Of a stretch of 64,000 nt of DNA, positions 40,118 through 47,756 are shown piece after piece. The notes beneath the pieces are model-generated. The model did no database searches, was not told the origin of the DNA, and saw only the letters and a list, made by a program, of their open reading frames with translations. This DNA is from Gaiellasilicea sp963765705 (GTDB lineage Bacteria > Actinomycetota > Thermoleophilia > Gaiellales > Gaiellaceae), in the NCBI GenBank assembly GCA_963765705.1, contig CAVXXJ010000011.1, positions 62,001 through 126,000 of the forward strand. The letters are read 5' to 3'. Made by a program: the position numbers and the translations under genes. Each line of letters begins with the position of its first letter. Positions within the stretch are counted from its first letter, which is position 1.

Positions 40118-40942
40118 CTAGGAAACGTAGTCGAGCCGGACCGGCTCGGGAAACGCGCCGATCGCGTCGCCGCGGCGAAGCAGCTCCTCGACGGCGCGGC
40201 GACCCTCGTCGCCGTAGTCGCACGTCATCTCGTTCACGTACATGCCGACGAACTTGTCCGCGGTGGCGACGTCGATCCCACGACCGAAGCGCATCGCGTA
40301 GCGCATCGCGTCCTCTCGGTTCGCCAGCCCTGCCTGGATCGAGTCGAGCAGCACAGCCGAGAGATCGGTCAGGCGGTCGCCGACGTCGCGGCGTGCGACG
40401 TTGACGCCGAGCGGCAGCGGCAGCCCGGTCTCCAGCTGCCACCACTCGCCGAGGTCGAGCACCTTGTGCAGGCCTTCGGACTCGTACGTGAGCTGGCCCT
40501 CGTGGATGACCAAGCCGGCGTCGGCGCGGCCGGAAGAGACCTCGTCGAGGATCCGGTCGAACGGCAGCTCGCGGTGGGCGAACTCGCCGAGCGCGAGCCG
40601 GGCGGCCAGGAAGGCGGTCGTCATCCGTCCCGGTACGACGATCTCCGCGAAGCGCAGCTGCTCGAAGGTGAGCGGCTCGCGCGCGACGAGAACAGGCCCG
40701 TAGCCGGTGCCGATGCTGGCGCCGTGGGGCAGCAGCGCGTACCGGTCCTGCACGAACGGATACGCGTGCAGCGAGATCGCGGTCACCTCGAGCCGTCCGC
40801 CGAGCGCCCACTCGTTCAGGGTCTGGATGTCCTGCAGCACCTGCTCGAACTCGAAGCCGCGCGTGTCGATCGCGCCGGCCGCGATCGCCCAGAACATGAA
40901 CGCGTCGTCGGGATCGGGGCTGTGGCCCAGGCGAATCAGCAT
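40118..40942 (-). CDS. mqnD: 1,4-dihydroxy-6-naphthoate synthase MqnD
   Basis: 274 residues. Periplasmic-binding-protein-like fold with the N-terminal Gly-His-Ser-Pro-Asp-Pro-Asp-Asp-Ala-Phe-Met-Phe-Trp signature and Gly-Leu-Val-Ile-His-Glu-Gly-Gln-Leu-Thr-Tyr. Converts cyclic dehypoxanthine futalosine to 1,4-dihydroxy-6-naphthoate in the futalosine route to menaquinone. Other mqn genes are not in the window. Confidence 0.9.
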   Translation of the reverse strand: MLIRLGHSPDPDDAFMFWAIAAGAIDTRGFEFEQVLQDIQTLNEWALGGRLEVTAISLHAYPFVQDRYALLPHGASIGTGYGPVLVAREPLTFEQLRFAEIVVPGRMTTAFLAARLALGEFAHRELPFDRILDEVSSGRADAGLVIHEGQLTYESEGLHKVLDLGEWWQLETGLPLPLGVNVARRDVGDRLTDLSAVLLDSIQAGLANREDAMRYAMRFGRGIDVATADKFVGMYVNEMTCDYGDEGRRAVEELLRRGDAIGAFPEPVRLDYVS

Positions 40943-40948
40943 CGGCCG

Positions 40949-40954
40949 AGGCTA
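40949..40954 (-). promoter_or_regulatory. -10-like box of mqnD (leaderless pattern)
   Basis: TAGCCT on the minus strand ends 6 nt before the ATG at 40942. Confidence 0.45.
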
Positions 40955-40977
40955 GCACCGGCCGGCCGGCACCGGCC

Positions 40978-40983
40978 TACACT
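40978..40983 (+). promoter_or_regulatory. -10-like box of the DtxR-like gene (leaderless pattern)
   Basis: TACACT ends 6 nt before ATG 40990. Confidence 0.5.
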
Positions 40984-40989
40984 GGTCCG

Positions 40990-41427
40990 ATGGCGAACTC
41001 GGATCTCAGCGACGCGATCCAGGACTACCTGAAGGAGATCTACAAGCTCGGCGTCGAGAGCGAGCGGGTCTCGACCTCGGCGCTCGCGGGACGCCAGCAG
41101 GTCTCGGCGGCGTCGGCGAGCGCGATGGTGAAGAAGCTCGCGGCGCTCGGGCTCGCCGAGCACACGCCGTACCGGGGCGTCACGCTCACGCATGCCGGTG
41201 AGCAGGTGGCGCTGGAGGTGATCAGGCACCACCGGCTGCTCGAGCTCTACCTCGCCGAGACGCTCGGGATCGGCGTCGACGACGTGCACGACGAGGCAGC
41301 CAGGCTCGAGCACGCCCTCTCGGAGGAGCTCGAGGCGCGGATCGACCGGGCGCTCGGCTTCCCCACCCACGACCCGCACGGCGACCCGATCCCGAACGCC
41401 AACCTCGAGTGGCCGAAGGAGGTCTAG
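40990..41427 (+). CDS. DtxR/MntR-family metal-dependent regulator
   Basis: 145 residues. Winged helix (about 5-65; Ser-Ala-Ala-Ser-Ala-Ser-Ala-Met-Val-Lys-Lys-Leu recognition helix) and the metal-binding dimerisation domain (about 66-140; His-His-Arg-Leu-Leu-Glu, Asp-Glu-Ala-Ala-Arg-Leu-Glu-His, and His-Asp-Pro-His-Gly-Asp-Pro-Ile-Pro). No SH3 domain, so the short MntR/IdeR-like form. Iron or manganese is the probable corepressor. Confidence 0.88.
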   Translation: MANSDLSDAIQDYLKEIYKLGVESERVSTSALAGRQQVSAASASAMVKKLAALGLAEHTPYRGVTLTHAGEQVALEVIRHHRLLELYLAETLGIGVDDVHDEAARLEHALSEELEARIDRALGFPTHDPHGDPIPNANLEWPKEV

Positions 41428-41439
41428 AAAGGACTGGCC

Positions 41440-41793
41440 CTACGAGAGCGAGCGTCGTCCGAAGAAGAAGCGCTCGAGCATCGGCAGCACTTCCTTGCGC
41501 GTGAACGGCCTCACCTTCCCGAGCGCTCCGTCGTCCTCGAGCACCCGCACGTCGTCCTCGAGCGCGCCGTTCGCCGCCTCGAGCGCGTCCTCGAGCTCGT
41601 AGCCCTCGAACAGGTAGTCGTCGTGCCTCGGCTCGCTGCTCGGCCGGTGCTGCAGGTTGACCGCCCGGCCGACCGCCCAGAGCGCTCCTTGCTTGCGCTC
41701 GATCCAGATCACGATGCGCTCCTCGCGGCCCGCGTCGTCCACGCCGCGCAGCTCACGCTCGGCGCACCGCCCGTCGGACGTGTTGCGGCGCAT
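41440..41793 (-). CDS. Conserved hypothetical protein
   Basis: 117 residues from ATG 41793. Not recognised. Two beta-rich halves (about 22-50 with Val-Ile-Trp-Ile-Glu-Arg-Lys, and 62-95 with Tyr-Leu-Phe-Glu-Gly-Tyr-Glu-Leu-Glu-Asp-Ala) and a basic, aromatic C-terminus. No signal or membrane segment. Divergent from the small gene at 41817 with 23 nt between them and back-to-back -10-like boxes. Confidence 0.5.
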   Translation of the reverse strand: MRRNTSDGRCAERELRGVDDAGREERIVIWIERKQGALWAVGRAVNLQHRPSSEPRHDDYLFEGYELEDALEAANGALEDDVRVLEDDGALGKVRPFTRKEVLPMLERFFFGRRSLS

Positions 41794-41799
41794 GGAAGG

Positions 41800-41805
41800 A
41801 GGATA
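41800..41805 (-). promoter_or_regulatory. -10-like box, leftward gene of the 41.8 kb pair
   Basis: TATCCT on the minus strand ends 6 nt before the ATG at 41793; it overlaps the rightward box at 41804. Confidence 0.4.
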
Positions 41806-41809
41806 CAAT
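41804..41809 (+). promoter_or_regulatory. -10-like box, rightward gene of the 41.8 kb pair
   Basis: TACAAT ends 7 nt before the ATG at 41817. A purine-rich GGAAGGAGG stretch also lies upstream (41794-41802), about 14 nt from the start, too far for a usual ribosome site. Confidence 0.5.
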
Positions 41810-41816
41810 CGCCGCG

Positions 41817-42053
41817 ATGGCGATTCGGGATCTCTTCTCGTTCCTGTTTCAGCGCTCGTCGGCGGAGGAACGCGTCGCCGCCTACGTGATCCGGGAGCAC
41901 GACCGGGGACGCGATCTCGCGGAGATCCTCGAGGACCGCTACGTCCAGAACCGCCTCACGCCCGAGCAGCGCGCACGCTTGCTCGACCGGCCCGAGGTGA
42001 TCAAGGCGATCGGCAACGACACGATCGCCAACGCACGGCACAGCCAAGCCTGA
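41817..42053 (+). CDS. Small conserved hypothetical protein
   Basis: 78 residues, charged and helical, with the run Arg-Val-Ala-Ala-Tyr-Val-Ile-Arg-Glu-His-Asp-Arg-Gly-Arg then Leu-Thr-Pro-Glu-Gln-Arg-Ala-Arg-Leu-Leu-Asp. Cytosolic, no cysteine. I do not recognise a named family or function. Confidence 0.6.
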   Translation: MAIRDLFSFLFQRSSAEERVAAYVIREHDRGRDLAEILEDRYVQNRLTPEQRARLLDRPEVIKAIGNDTIANARHSQA

Positions 42054-42067
42054 TCCCGCCCTGAGCT

Positions 42068-42514
42068 CTACGAGGCGCGCTTCGGGATGAAGCTGATCTG
42101 CCCGTTCGTCTCGAGCACGGCCCACCGCACGTCGTCGATCGAGTCGAGCTGCTCCTGGCGCGCGGCCGCGGCCAGCTCCTCGAGCGTGATCCGGTTTCGC
42201 GCCAGATTGCGCTCGACCGGCTTCCCGTTTTCGACGACGATCACCGGCTCGCCGTCGAGCGCCGGCCGGAGGCGTGGGAACCGGAAGCTCGTGTACGAGA
42301 CTCCTACCGTCAGCAATGCGATCGTGCCGCCGACGAGCAGCGCTCCTGTGACGGAGAAGTCGTTCTGGGTCACGCCCTGCTGGACGAGGTCGCCGATCAT
42401 CACGAGCATGATCAGGTCGAACGGCTGCATCGAGGACAGCTCGCGGCGCCCGATGATCCGCGTCAACAGGTAGACGAAGAAGAACGCGATGGCTGCGCGG
42501 ATCACGAGGTCCAT
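42068..42514 (-). CDS. DUF421 (YetF-like) membrane protein
   Basis: 148 residues. Three membrane helices (about 5-23, 32-50, 58-75), with Gly-Arg-Arg-Glu-Leu-Ser-Ser-Met-Gln-Pro-Phe-Asp between the first two, then a cytosolic DUF421 domain (Gly-Lys-Pro-Val-Glu-Arg-Asn-Leu...Ile-Thr-Leu-Glu-Glu-Leu). Function unknown in the family. Start overlaps the stop of the upstream gene. Confidence 0.85.
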   Translation of the reverse strand: MDLVIRAAIAFFFVYLLTRIIGRRELSSMQPFDLIMLVMIGDLVQQGVTQNDFSVTGALLVGGTIALLTVGVSYTSFRFPRLRPALDGEPVIVVENGKPVERNLARNRITLEELAAAARQEQLDSIDDVRWAVLETNGQISFIPKRAS

Positions 42515-43038
42515 CAGGGGAAGATGGTCACCGTGCGGTCGATGTCGAGCAGCGGCGTCTCGCCGTCGTAGAGCGCGACGTCCTGCGCCCGTCGGCCGGC
42601 CTCGGTCGGGTTGACCTGGAAGTGGAGGAAGAACACGTGCTCGGTACCGGCCGGCACGTGGCCGAGGTCGAGCGCGATCTTGCCGTCCCGGTTCGCCTCA
42701 CCGACGGGCGAGGGTACGAGCGTGTTGAGCGTGATCCCTTCGAGCCAGCCGGGGTCGAGGACGAGCGTCGCCGCTTCGATCTCGCGCTGGGCGCGAATCG
42801 TGAACCGCGACATGAAGAAGAGACCGCTGCGAACACGACGTGGGGAGTAGACCTCGAGCTCGACGCCGTTCGCGGCCACGGTATCCGTGTGTGGCTTCTG
42901 GCCGAAGGCATTCACAAGGCCGAGCAGCGCGATCACCCCGACGAGCGAAAGCAACGTCCAGCGGACGTATGGCCGGTGCTCGCGGCCCTGGAGGTCGCGG
43001 TGGCGCGCAAGCGTCAGCTGGTCCGGCGTCGAGGACAT
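42514..43038 (-). CDS. Single-pass membrane protein with extracellular beta domain
   Basis: 174 residues from ATG 43038. Cytosolic basic lead, one membrane helix (about 27-46), then a beta-sandwich-like exterior (Val-Glu-Leu-Glu-Val-Tyr-Ser-Pro...Phe-Phe-Leu-His-Phe-Gln-Val-Asn-Pro-Thr). No family recognised. Coupled to the DUF421 gene by a 1-nt overlap (TGATG), so the two may form one membrane complex. Confidence 0.6.
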   Translation of the reverse strand: MSSTPDQLTLARHRDLQGREHRPYVRWTLLSLVGVIALLGLVNAFGQKPHTDTVAANGVELEVYSPRRVRSGLFFMSRFTIRAQREIEAATLVLDPGWLEGITLNTLVPSPVGEANRDGKIALDLGHVPAGTEHVFFLHFQVNPTEAGRRAQDVALYDGETPLLDIDRTVTIFP

Positions 43039-43158
43039 GTGTGGGCGTTCGCGCACCGTCGGAGGACTCCTACCGCACGAAGATCGGCTAGTACCACTTG
43101 TGGGCGAGTGTCGCTTGACAAGCCGCATCGATCCGTGGGATTGTCGCCGCTCGGCATC

Positions 43159-43174
43159 AGTGGTATTGACCAAT
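43159..43174 (+). promoter_or_regulatory. DasR-like (dre) operator upstream of the chitinase gene
   Basis: AGTGGTATTGACCAAT keeps the TGGT-N4-ACCA core of the GntR-family DasR site (consensus AGTGGTCTAGACCACT, as recalled for Streptomyces). It lies 30 nt before the chitinase ATG, positioned to block transcription until chitin-derived amino sugars are sensed. Confidence 0.55.
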
Positions 43175-43203
43175 CTGCATCGCCCGCGATGCGAGGAGGA
43201 GAG

Positions 43204-44547
43204 ATGAAGAGACTTGCCCTTGGCGCTGCGGCGATCATCGCGGCCGTCGTGGCGGCCGTGCCGCTGGCGGCCGGGAACGCTCCGAACGCCCGCGACAGCA
43301 CCCGCGTTGCCGCGAGCAGCGCCCACGGAAGCCGGGTCGTCGGGTACTTCCTCGAGTGGGGCATCTACGGTCGCGGGTATCGCGTCAAGGACGTCGCGAC
43401 GAGCGGCTCGGCCTCGAAGCTGACCGCGATCAACTATGCGTTCGGCAACGTCGCCCCGGACGGCGCCGGCGGTGTCGCGTGCAAGCTCGGCGACGAGTGG
43501 GCTGACTACCAGGTGCCGTGGACCGCCGAGCAGTCGGTCACGGGGACGGAGATCACCTGGCCGCGCCGGATCCTCGGCAACTTCCAGCAGCTGCAGGCGC
43601 TCAAGGAGCGCTACCCGAACGTCAAGGTGCTGATCTCGCTCGGAGGCTGGACCTGGTCGCGCTACTTGTCGGACGCCGCGCTGACGCCGGAGTCGCGAGA
43701 ACGGTTCGTAGCCTCGTGCATCGACCTCTTCATCAAGGGCAATCTGCCCGATCCCGGCTGGGGCGGGATGGGCGGTCCGGGCGCCGCCGCGGGCGTGTTC
43801 GACGGTATCGACCTCGACTGGGAGTGGCCCGGCTCGGACGGCAACGTCGGCAACGTGATCCGGCCCGAGGACAAGCCCAACTTCACGCTCCTGCTCGCCG
43901 AGTTCCGCCGACAGCTCGACGCGTACGGCGCCACGGCAGGCAGGAGCTACCTGCTGACCGCGTTCCTGCCGGCCGCACCGGCGAAGATCGACGCCGGCTT
44001 CCAGGTCGACCGGATCTTCGACTCGCTGGACTTCGCCACGGTGCAGGGCTACGACCTGCACGGAGCCTGGGAGACGACGACGAACCACCAGTCGAACCTG
44101 AAGACGACGAAGCAGGATCCGGCTGTGCCGCAATTCTCCGTCGACAAGACGGTCGAGGCGTACCTTCGTCGCGGCGCGCCGCCCGGTGAGCTCGTCGTCG
44201 GAGTGCCGTTCTACTCGCGAGGGTGGACCGGTGTGGGCTCGGCGAACAATGGTCTGTACCAATCGTCGGCCGGAGCGGCTCCCGGGACGTGGGAGGCGGG
44301 ATCCGACGACTACGAGGTCGCGAAGGCGCGCCTTGGTCAGGGCTTCACGCGCTACCGGGACGGCTACGCCAAGGCGGCCTGGTTGTTCGACGGCACGACC
44401 TTCTGGACGTTCGACGACCCGGCGATCATGAACGAGAAGGCCCGCTACGTCCGCAAGGAGAACCTGGGCGGGATCATGTTCTGGGAGCTGAGCGGCGACA
44501 CTCCCGACGGGGAGCTGATCGACGCGATCGCGGACGGGCTCGGCTAG
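43204..44547 (+). CDS. Secreted GH18 chitinase
   Basis: 447 residues. Signal peptide (about 1-24, ending Pro-Leu-Ala-Ala-Gly). GH18 barrel with Ser-Leu-Gly-Gly-Trp-Thr-Trp (about 145) and the catalytic Asp-Gly-Ile-Asp-Leu-Asp-Trp-Glu-Trp (DxxDxDxE, about 202-210), plus Gly-Val-Pro-Phe-Tyr-Ser-Arg-Gly-Trp and a C-terminal Met-Phe-Trp-Glu-Leu-Ser-Gly-Asp. Extracellular chitin or fungal/insect debris degradation; no separate binding module. Strong GAGGAGGAG ribosome site; DasR-like operator upstream. Confidence 0.92.
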   Translation: MKRLALGAAAIIAAVVAAVPLAAGNAPNARDSTRVAASSAHGSRVVGYFLEWGIYGRGYRVKDVATSGSASKLTAINYAFGNVAPDGAGGVACKLGDEWADYQVPWTAEQSVTGTEITWPRRILGNFQQLQALKERYPNVKVLISLGGWTWSRYLSDAALTPESRERFVASCIDLFIKGNLPDPGWGGMGGPGAAAGVFDGIDLDWEWPGSDGNVGNVIRPEDKPNFTLLLAEFRRQLDAYGATAGRSYLLTAFLPAAPAKIDAGFQVDRIFDSLDFATVQGYDLHGAWETTTNHQSNLKTTKQDPAVPQFSVDKTVEAYLRRGAPPGELVVGVPFYSRGWTGVGSANNGLYQSSAGAAPGTWEAGSDDYEVAKARLGQGFTRYRDGYAKAAWLFDGTTFWTFDDPAIMNEKARYVRKENLGGIMFWELSGDTPDGELIDAIADGLG

Positions 44548-44557
44548 CTCGAGCCGC

Positions 44558-44606
44558 GGCGGAGTCCTCTACGGGGCCGTGCTCGATGCGCGGCCCCGTC
44601 TCCGCC
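44558..44606 (+). terminator. Two-part hairpin after the chitinase gene
   Basis: GGCGGAG/CTCCGCC (outer, 44558-44564 with 44600-44606) and CGGGGCCG/CGGCCCCG (inner, 44572-44579 with 44591-44598) form a long interrupted stem starting 10 nt after the stop. No T run. Confidence 0.55.
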
Positions 44607-44636
44607 GGCCGGGAGCCGCCCAGCCAGGGCCGCGAG

Positions 44637-44709
44637 TGCGCCCGGCAAGATTCGAACTTGCGACCTCTGCCTCCGCAGGGCAGCGCTCTATCCCCTGAGC
44701 TACGGGCGC
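44637..44709 (-). tRNA. tRNA-Arg (anticodon GCG)
   Basis: A complete cloverleaf on the minus strand: acceptor GCGCCCG/CGGGCGC, D arm GCTC/GAGC, anticodon stem CTGCC/GGCAG with loop CTGCGGA (anticodon GCG, reading CGC), and T arm GCAAG-TTCGAAT-CTTGC. 73 nt, CCA not encoded. Most bacteria read CGC with tRNA-Arg(ACG) modified to inosine, so a GCG anticodon is unusual. The first 10 nt overlap the end of the ygfZ gene, including its stop codon. Confidence 0.93.
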
Positions 44710-45473
44710 CGGGGAGCGGTCAGTGTAGCGGTGTGCGCGCCGACGGTTAGTTCCGCGTCCTCGGGGACTTCGCGTCTCACATAGGCGAGTGCGACGGCGC
44801 CGTCACCGTTCGGAGCGGCGCTCGTGATCCGGCCGACACTCTTGCCCTCGTACGACAGCTCGGCGTCGGGCGCCGGAAGCTCCGCGAGCGTCAGCACCCG
44901 GAGCCCGCGGTTCGCGTGCCCGCGGTAATGCAGCCGCGCGATCGGCTCCTGGCCGGGATAGCAGCCCTTCGTGAAGCTGACCGCGCGCTCGGTCAGTCCC
45001 GCCTCGGCAGGCAGAACGCGGTCGTCGATCTCCTTCCCCCACAGCGGCGTGCCCGCCTGGATGCGGAGCAGCTCGAGCTCCTCCGGCGTCACGGTCGCGT
45101 CGAGCTCCGCGTCGAGCACCTCGGCCGCCGGCTCACCGTAGGCGCCGGTCGGAATCCCCTCTCCCCCAAAGACGACGTGGGCGGTGTGCTCCTCCAGCTC
45201 GATCTCGGCCTTGGCCGCAAAGCGGGAGCGAAGCAGCTCGGCCCGAACGCGCTCGCCGAGCTCCGGCTCGGTCAGCAGCAGGAAGTCCTCGTGCCCGCGC
45301 CTCAGTACGACGAGCGGCGCGATCACGCGTGCCTTCGCCGTCAGCAGCAGCGCCTCGCACGACTCGCCGGGCCCGAGGGCGGCGACGTCGTTCGAGAGCA
45401 TCCGGTCGAGGTACTCCTCGGCGCCGGGACCGGCGACGCGGACGAACGATCGTGGGCGTAGCGCAACACGCAT
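44700..45473 (-). CDS. ygfZ: YgfZ/GcvT-fold folate-dependent Fe-S maintenance protein
   Basis: 257 residues from ATG 45473 (GTG 45476 also in frame). Aminomethyltransferase-like fold with the family signature Lys-Gly-Cys-Tyr-Pro-Gly-Gln-Glu (about 168-175). YgfZ supports repair or assembly of iron-sulfur enzymes with tetrahydrofolate. The TAG stop is shared with the 5' end of tRNA-Arg (10-nt overlap), so the tRNA is probably cut from the same transcript. Divergent from the sulfite-oxidase-fold gene. Confidence 0.87.
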   Translation of the reverse strand: MRVALRPRSFVRVAGPGAEEYLDRMLSNDVAALGPGESCEALLLTAKARVIAPLVVLRRGHEDFLLLTEPELGERVRAELLRSRFAAKAEIELEEHTAHVVFGGEGIPTGAYGEPAAEVLDAELDATVTPEELELLRIQAGTPLWGKEIDDRVLPAEAGLTERAVSFTKGCYPGQEPIARLHYRGHANRGLRVLTLAELPAPDAELSYEGKSVGRITSAAPNGDGAVALAYVRREVPEDAELTVGAHTATLTAPRRP

Positions 45474-45480
45474 CACTGGT

Positions 45481-45486
45481 TACTGT
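45481..45486 (+). promoter_or_regulatory. -10-like box of the sulfite-oxidase-fold gene
   Basis: TACTGT ends 7 nt before GTG 45494. On the other strand TACAGT (45482-45487) lies 8 nt before the ygfZ ATG, giving back-to-back promoters in 20 nt. Confidence 0.45.
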
Positions 45487-45493
45487 AGAGACG

Positions 45494-46099
45494 GTGTTTC
45501 GCTCCAAGGCGGAAAAGAAGGTCCGCGAGGCCGGCTACGACCCGGCCCGTCTGCCGCCGGGCCAGTATCTGACCGAGAAGTGGCCGGTGCTGCACGCCGG
45601 CTCGATCCCGTCGACCGACCTTGCCAACTGGACGTTCGAGGTCTCCGGTGAGGTCGAGAATCCGGTCTCGCTCTCCTGGGACGAGCTGAACGCGCTGCCG
45701 CGGACCGGGCATACGCAGGACATCCACTGCGTCACGCGCTGGTCGAAGTTCGACCTGAGCTTCGAGGGGGTCCACTGGCGCGAGCTCGAGGCGCTCGTCC
45801 GGCCGAAGCCGGGCGCGCGCTTCGCAATCGCCCACGCCGAACAGGGGTTCACGGCCAACGTGCCGCTCGAGTTCCTGCGCGACGAGCACGCGCTGCTGGC
45901 CACGCACGCCGACGGCGAGCCGCTCGCGGCCGAGCACGGCGCGCCGCTGCGCCTCGTGATCCCGGGCAAGTACTTCTGGAAGAGCGCGAAGTGGCTGCGC
46001 GGGATCGAGCTCTCCGCGACCGACAAGCCGGGCTTCTGGGAGCGGTACGGCTACCACAACGACGCCGACCCCTTCAAGGAAGAGCGGTACGGCTTCTAG
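45494..46099 (+). CDS. Sulfite-oxidase-fold molybdopterin protein (YedY/MsrP-like)
   Basis: 201 residues. Oxidoreductase molybdopterin domain (about 30-190): His-Thr-Gln-Asp-Ile-His-Cys-Val-Thr-Arg-Trp-Ser carries the Mo-ligand Cys (about 80), with Arg-Leu-Val-Ile-Pro-Gly-Lys-Tyr-Phe-Trp-Lys-Ser-Ala-Lys-Trp near 155. No Tat or Sec signal is visible, so it appears cytosolic, unlike periplasmic MsrP. Substrate unknown. Confidence 0.85.
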   Translation: MFRSKAEKKVREAGYDPARLPPGQYLTEKWPVLHAGSIPSTDLANWTFEVSGEVENPVSLSWDELNALPRTGHTQDIHCVTRWSKFDLSFEGVHWRELEALVRPKPGARFAIAHAEQGFTANVPLEFLRDEHALLATHADGEPLAAEHGAPLRLVIPGKYFWKSAKWLRGIELSATDKPGFWERYGYHNDADPFKEERYGF

Positions 46100-46202
46100 C
46101 CCTCGCTGCGGAGAGGAGCGCGAATCACCCGAACGAGTGACTTCAGTGCAGGCAACAGACGCCGATACCTGGGCTACCCACCTCCCCTAGTTTCATCCCC
46201 TT

Positions 46203-46233
46203 GAAGACCCGGCCCCCTCCGGGTCTTCTCTTT
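46203..46233 (+). terminator. Intrinsic terminator
   Basis: GAAGACCCGG and CCGGGTCTTC form a 10-bp stem with a 6-nt loop, followed by TCTTT. It ends the rightward transcript of the sulfite-oxidase-fold gene, about 100 nt after its stop. The rest of the 46100-46308 gap shows no gene. Confidence 0.75.
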
Positions 46234-46269
46234 GGAAAAACCGGGTCGATGGAACTACAGGCTGGAACA

Positions 46270-46297
46270 CGAAGGGCCGGCGAGAGCCGGCCCTTCG
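46270..46297 (-). terminator. GC-rich hairpin, copy 1 of a repeated terminator
   Basis: CGAAGGGCCGGC-GAGA-GCCGGCCCTTCG, a 12-bp perfect stem just downstream of the minus-strand secreted-protein gene. Nearly the same hairpin occurs at 47757. Confidence 0.6.
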
Positions 46298-46308
46298 TCG
46301 TCAGCTCG

Positions 46309-46830
46309 TCAGGTCCGGATTCGGATGTCGCCCTTCACGTCCCAGGGCCCAAAGCGAGGCGGGTTGGGGCTCGCGCAGAACGCCTCGTTGGCGGCCTCGT
46401 CCCCGATCCCGATCAGGGTCGACCGATCCGGCAACCCGCTGCCGCTCAGATCGAAGAGCTGGAACCAGCCGTAGCGCCCGACCGGGACGGTCGGATCGTT
46501 GCTCTTCGTGATCACGCCGCCGACCTTGACGCGGGTCCCGTCGTCGTAGATGCCCATGCACGTGACGTCCAGCTTGAAGTTGACCGTTTCGCCTTCCACG
46601 GTCTGGGCGTAATGGATCCGGCCGGTGGCGCTCCCGTCGGCATGCTTGTCGGCGTTGAACCAGAGGTGATTTCCGACTTCGACACCAAACGCATTCGGCA
46701 GTGGAATCGTCCAACGGACGTTCCCCTTCGCAAATGCCACGGTCGTGTTCTTGGAGTCATCCGCAACGGCGACCGGAACGGCGAAGAGGCCGACGATCCC
46801 GATCAGCATCAGAAGAGTGCGCACGCGCAT
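46309..46830 (-). CDS. Secreted protein of unknown function
   Basis: 173 residues. Signal peptide (about 1-23, ending Val-Ala-Val-Ala), then a beta-rich domain with two cysteines (about 91 and 154) and Gly-Val-Glu-Val-Gly-Asn-His-Leu-Trp-Phe-Asn. AAGGAGGAA ribosome site before the ATG. No known family recognised. It follows the AraC regulator on the same strand with about 65 nt between, so the two may be linked in expression. Confidence 0.6.
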   Translation of the reverse strand: MRVRTLLMLIGIVGLFAVPVAVADDSKNTTVAFAKGNVRWTIPLPNAFGVEVGNHLWFNADKHADGSATGRIHYAQTVEGETVNFKLDVTCMGIYDDGTRVKVGGVITKSNDPTVPVGRYGWFQLFDLSGSGLPDRSTLIGIGDEAANEAFCASPNPPRFGPWDVKGDIRIRT

Positions 46831-46896
46831 CCAGTTCCTCCTTGGAGTGGGTCTCTGCAGACTGCGCCCGCGGGCGGTCCGAGTCTTGAACGCCCG

Positions 46897-47733
46897 CTAC
46901 CGGGCTTGGAACGCGCGGAACTTCGCGGGTGTCGTCCCCATGTGTCGCTTGAACAGCCGTGTGAAGTGGCTCTGATCGGCGAAGCCGGCTTCCACCGCGA
47001 TCTCGGCGAGCGGCCGGTCGCCGCGCGCGACCTCCGCCGCCGCCCACTCGATCCGCACGCGTCGCCCGTACTCCCCGACGGAGACGCCGTACCGGACTCG
47101 AAAGGCTCGCGCCAGGTGGGCTGGATGGACCGCGATCATCTCCGCAAGCTCGCTGAGGCCGATGCAATCGCCGAGTCGCGTGCGAAGCAGCTCCTCTGCC
47201 GATCGCAGCCAGGCGGGGCTCCGGCGCAGAGGTGGCTCGTCGGTGTCGCGGCTCACCGCCGCGAGCAGCTCCAGTCCGAGACCCTCGGCGGCCAGCGGCG
47301 CGGCCGCGTCGGGCGCTCGCAGCTCGGAGACGAGGCGCCGGCCGAGCCAGCCGAAACCACGGCCACGAAGCTCGGCGACCTGGTCGAGCGACCGCGCGAC
47401 GCCGTTCGACACACCGTTCGGCTTGACGAGCGCGATCCGCGCCCCCTTCGACCCGAACCGTGCAGAGTGGCCGGCGCCGGCCGCCATGGTCAGCGCACAT
47501 CCATGGTCCAGATGCATCGTGCGGTGGGGGAAGAACTTCGTCAGGCCGCCTTCGAGCACGATCGCGAGGTACGGAGCCTCGGGCTCGAAGGTCTCCTGGA
47601 CGTACTCCGGCGGAAAGCGAAGCTCGCTGAGCGTGAAGCCGTTCACCTTCGCGACGGTCGTCAGGACTCCGTCGTCCTCCGTCACGGTCGCGAACGAAGC
47701 ATGCATGTCCCTTCGGACCGGGAGCTGCAGCAT
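46897..47733 (-). CDS. AraC-family transcriptional regulator
   Basis: 278 residues. N-terminal sensor half (about 1-165, with a cupin-like Phe-Phe-Pro-His-Arg stretch) and a C-terminal double helix-turn-helix (about 180-276; Leu-Ala-Arg-Ala-Phe-Arg-Val-Arg-Tyr-Gly and Phe-Ala-Asp-Gln-Ser-His-Phe-Thr-Arg-Leu-Phe-Lys). Effector unknown. It may control the secreted-protein gene that follows. Confidence 0.85.
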   Translation of the reverse strand: MLQLPVRRDMHASFATVTEDDGVLTTVAKVNGFTLSELRFPPEYVQETFEPEAPYLAIVLEGGLTKFFPHRTMHLDHGCALTMAAGAGHSARFGSKGARIALVKPNGVSNGVARSLDQVAELRGRGFGWLGRRLVSELRAPDAAAPLAAEGLGLELLAAVSRDTDEPPLRRSPAWLRSAEELLRTRLGDCIGLSELAEMIAVHPAHLARAFRVRYGVSVGEYGRRVRIEWAAAEVARGDRPLAEIAVEAGFADQSHFTRLFKRHMGTTPAKFRAFQAR

Positions 47734-47756
47734 TAGTTAGTCGGTCGACGAGATGT

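Noticed and set aside
38784..40958. A 724-residue protein joining the thiolase to upstream sequence
   Set aside because: The extra N-terminal 340 residues are the antisense-like shadow of mqnD and DUF1272; the thiolase begins at GTG 39941.
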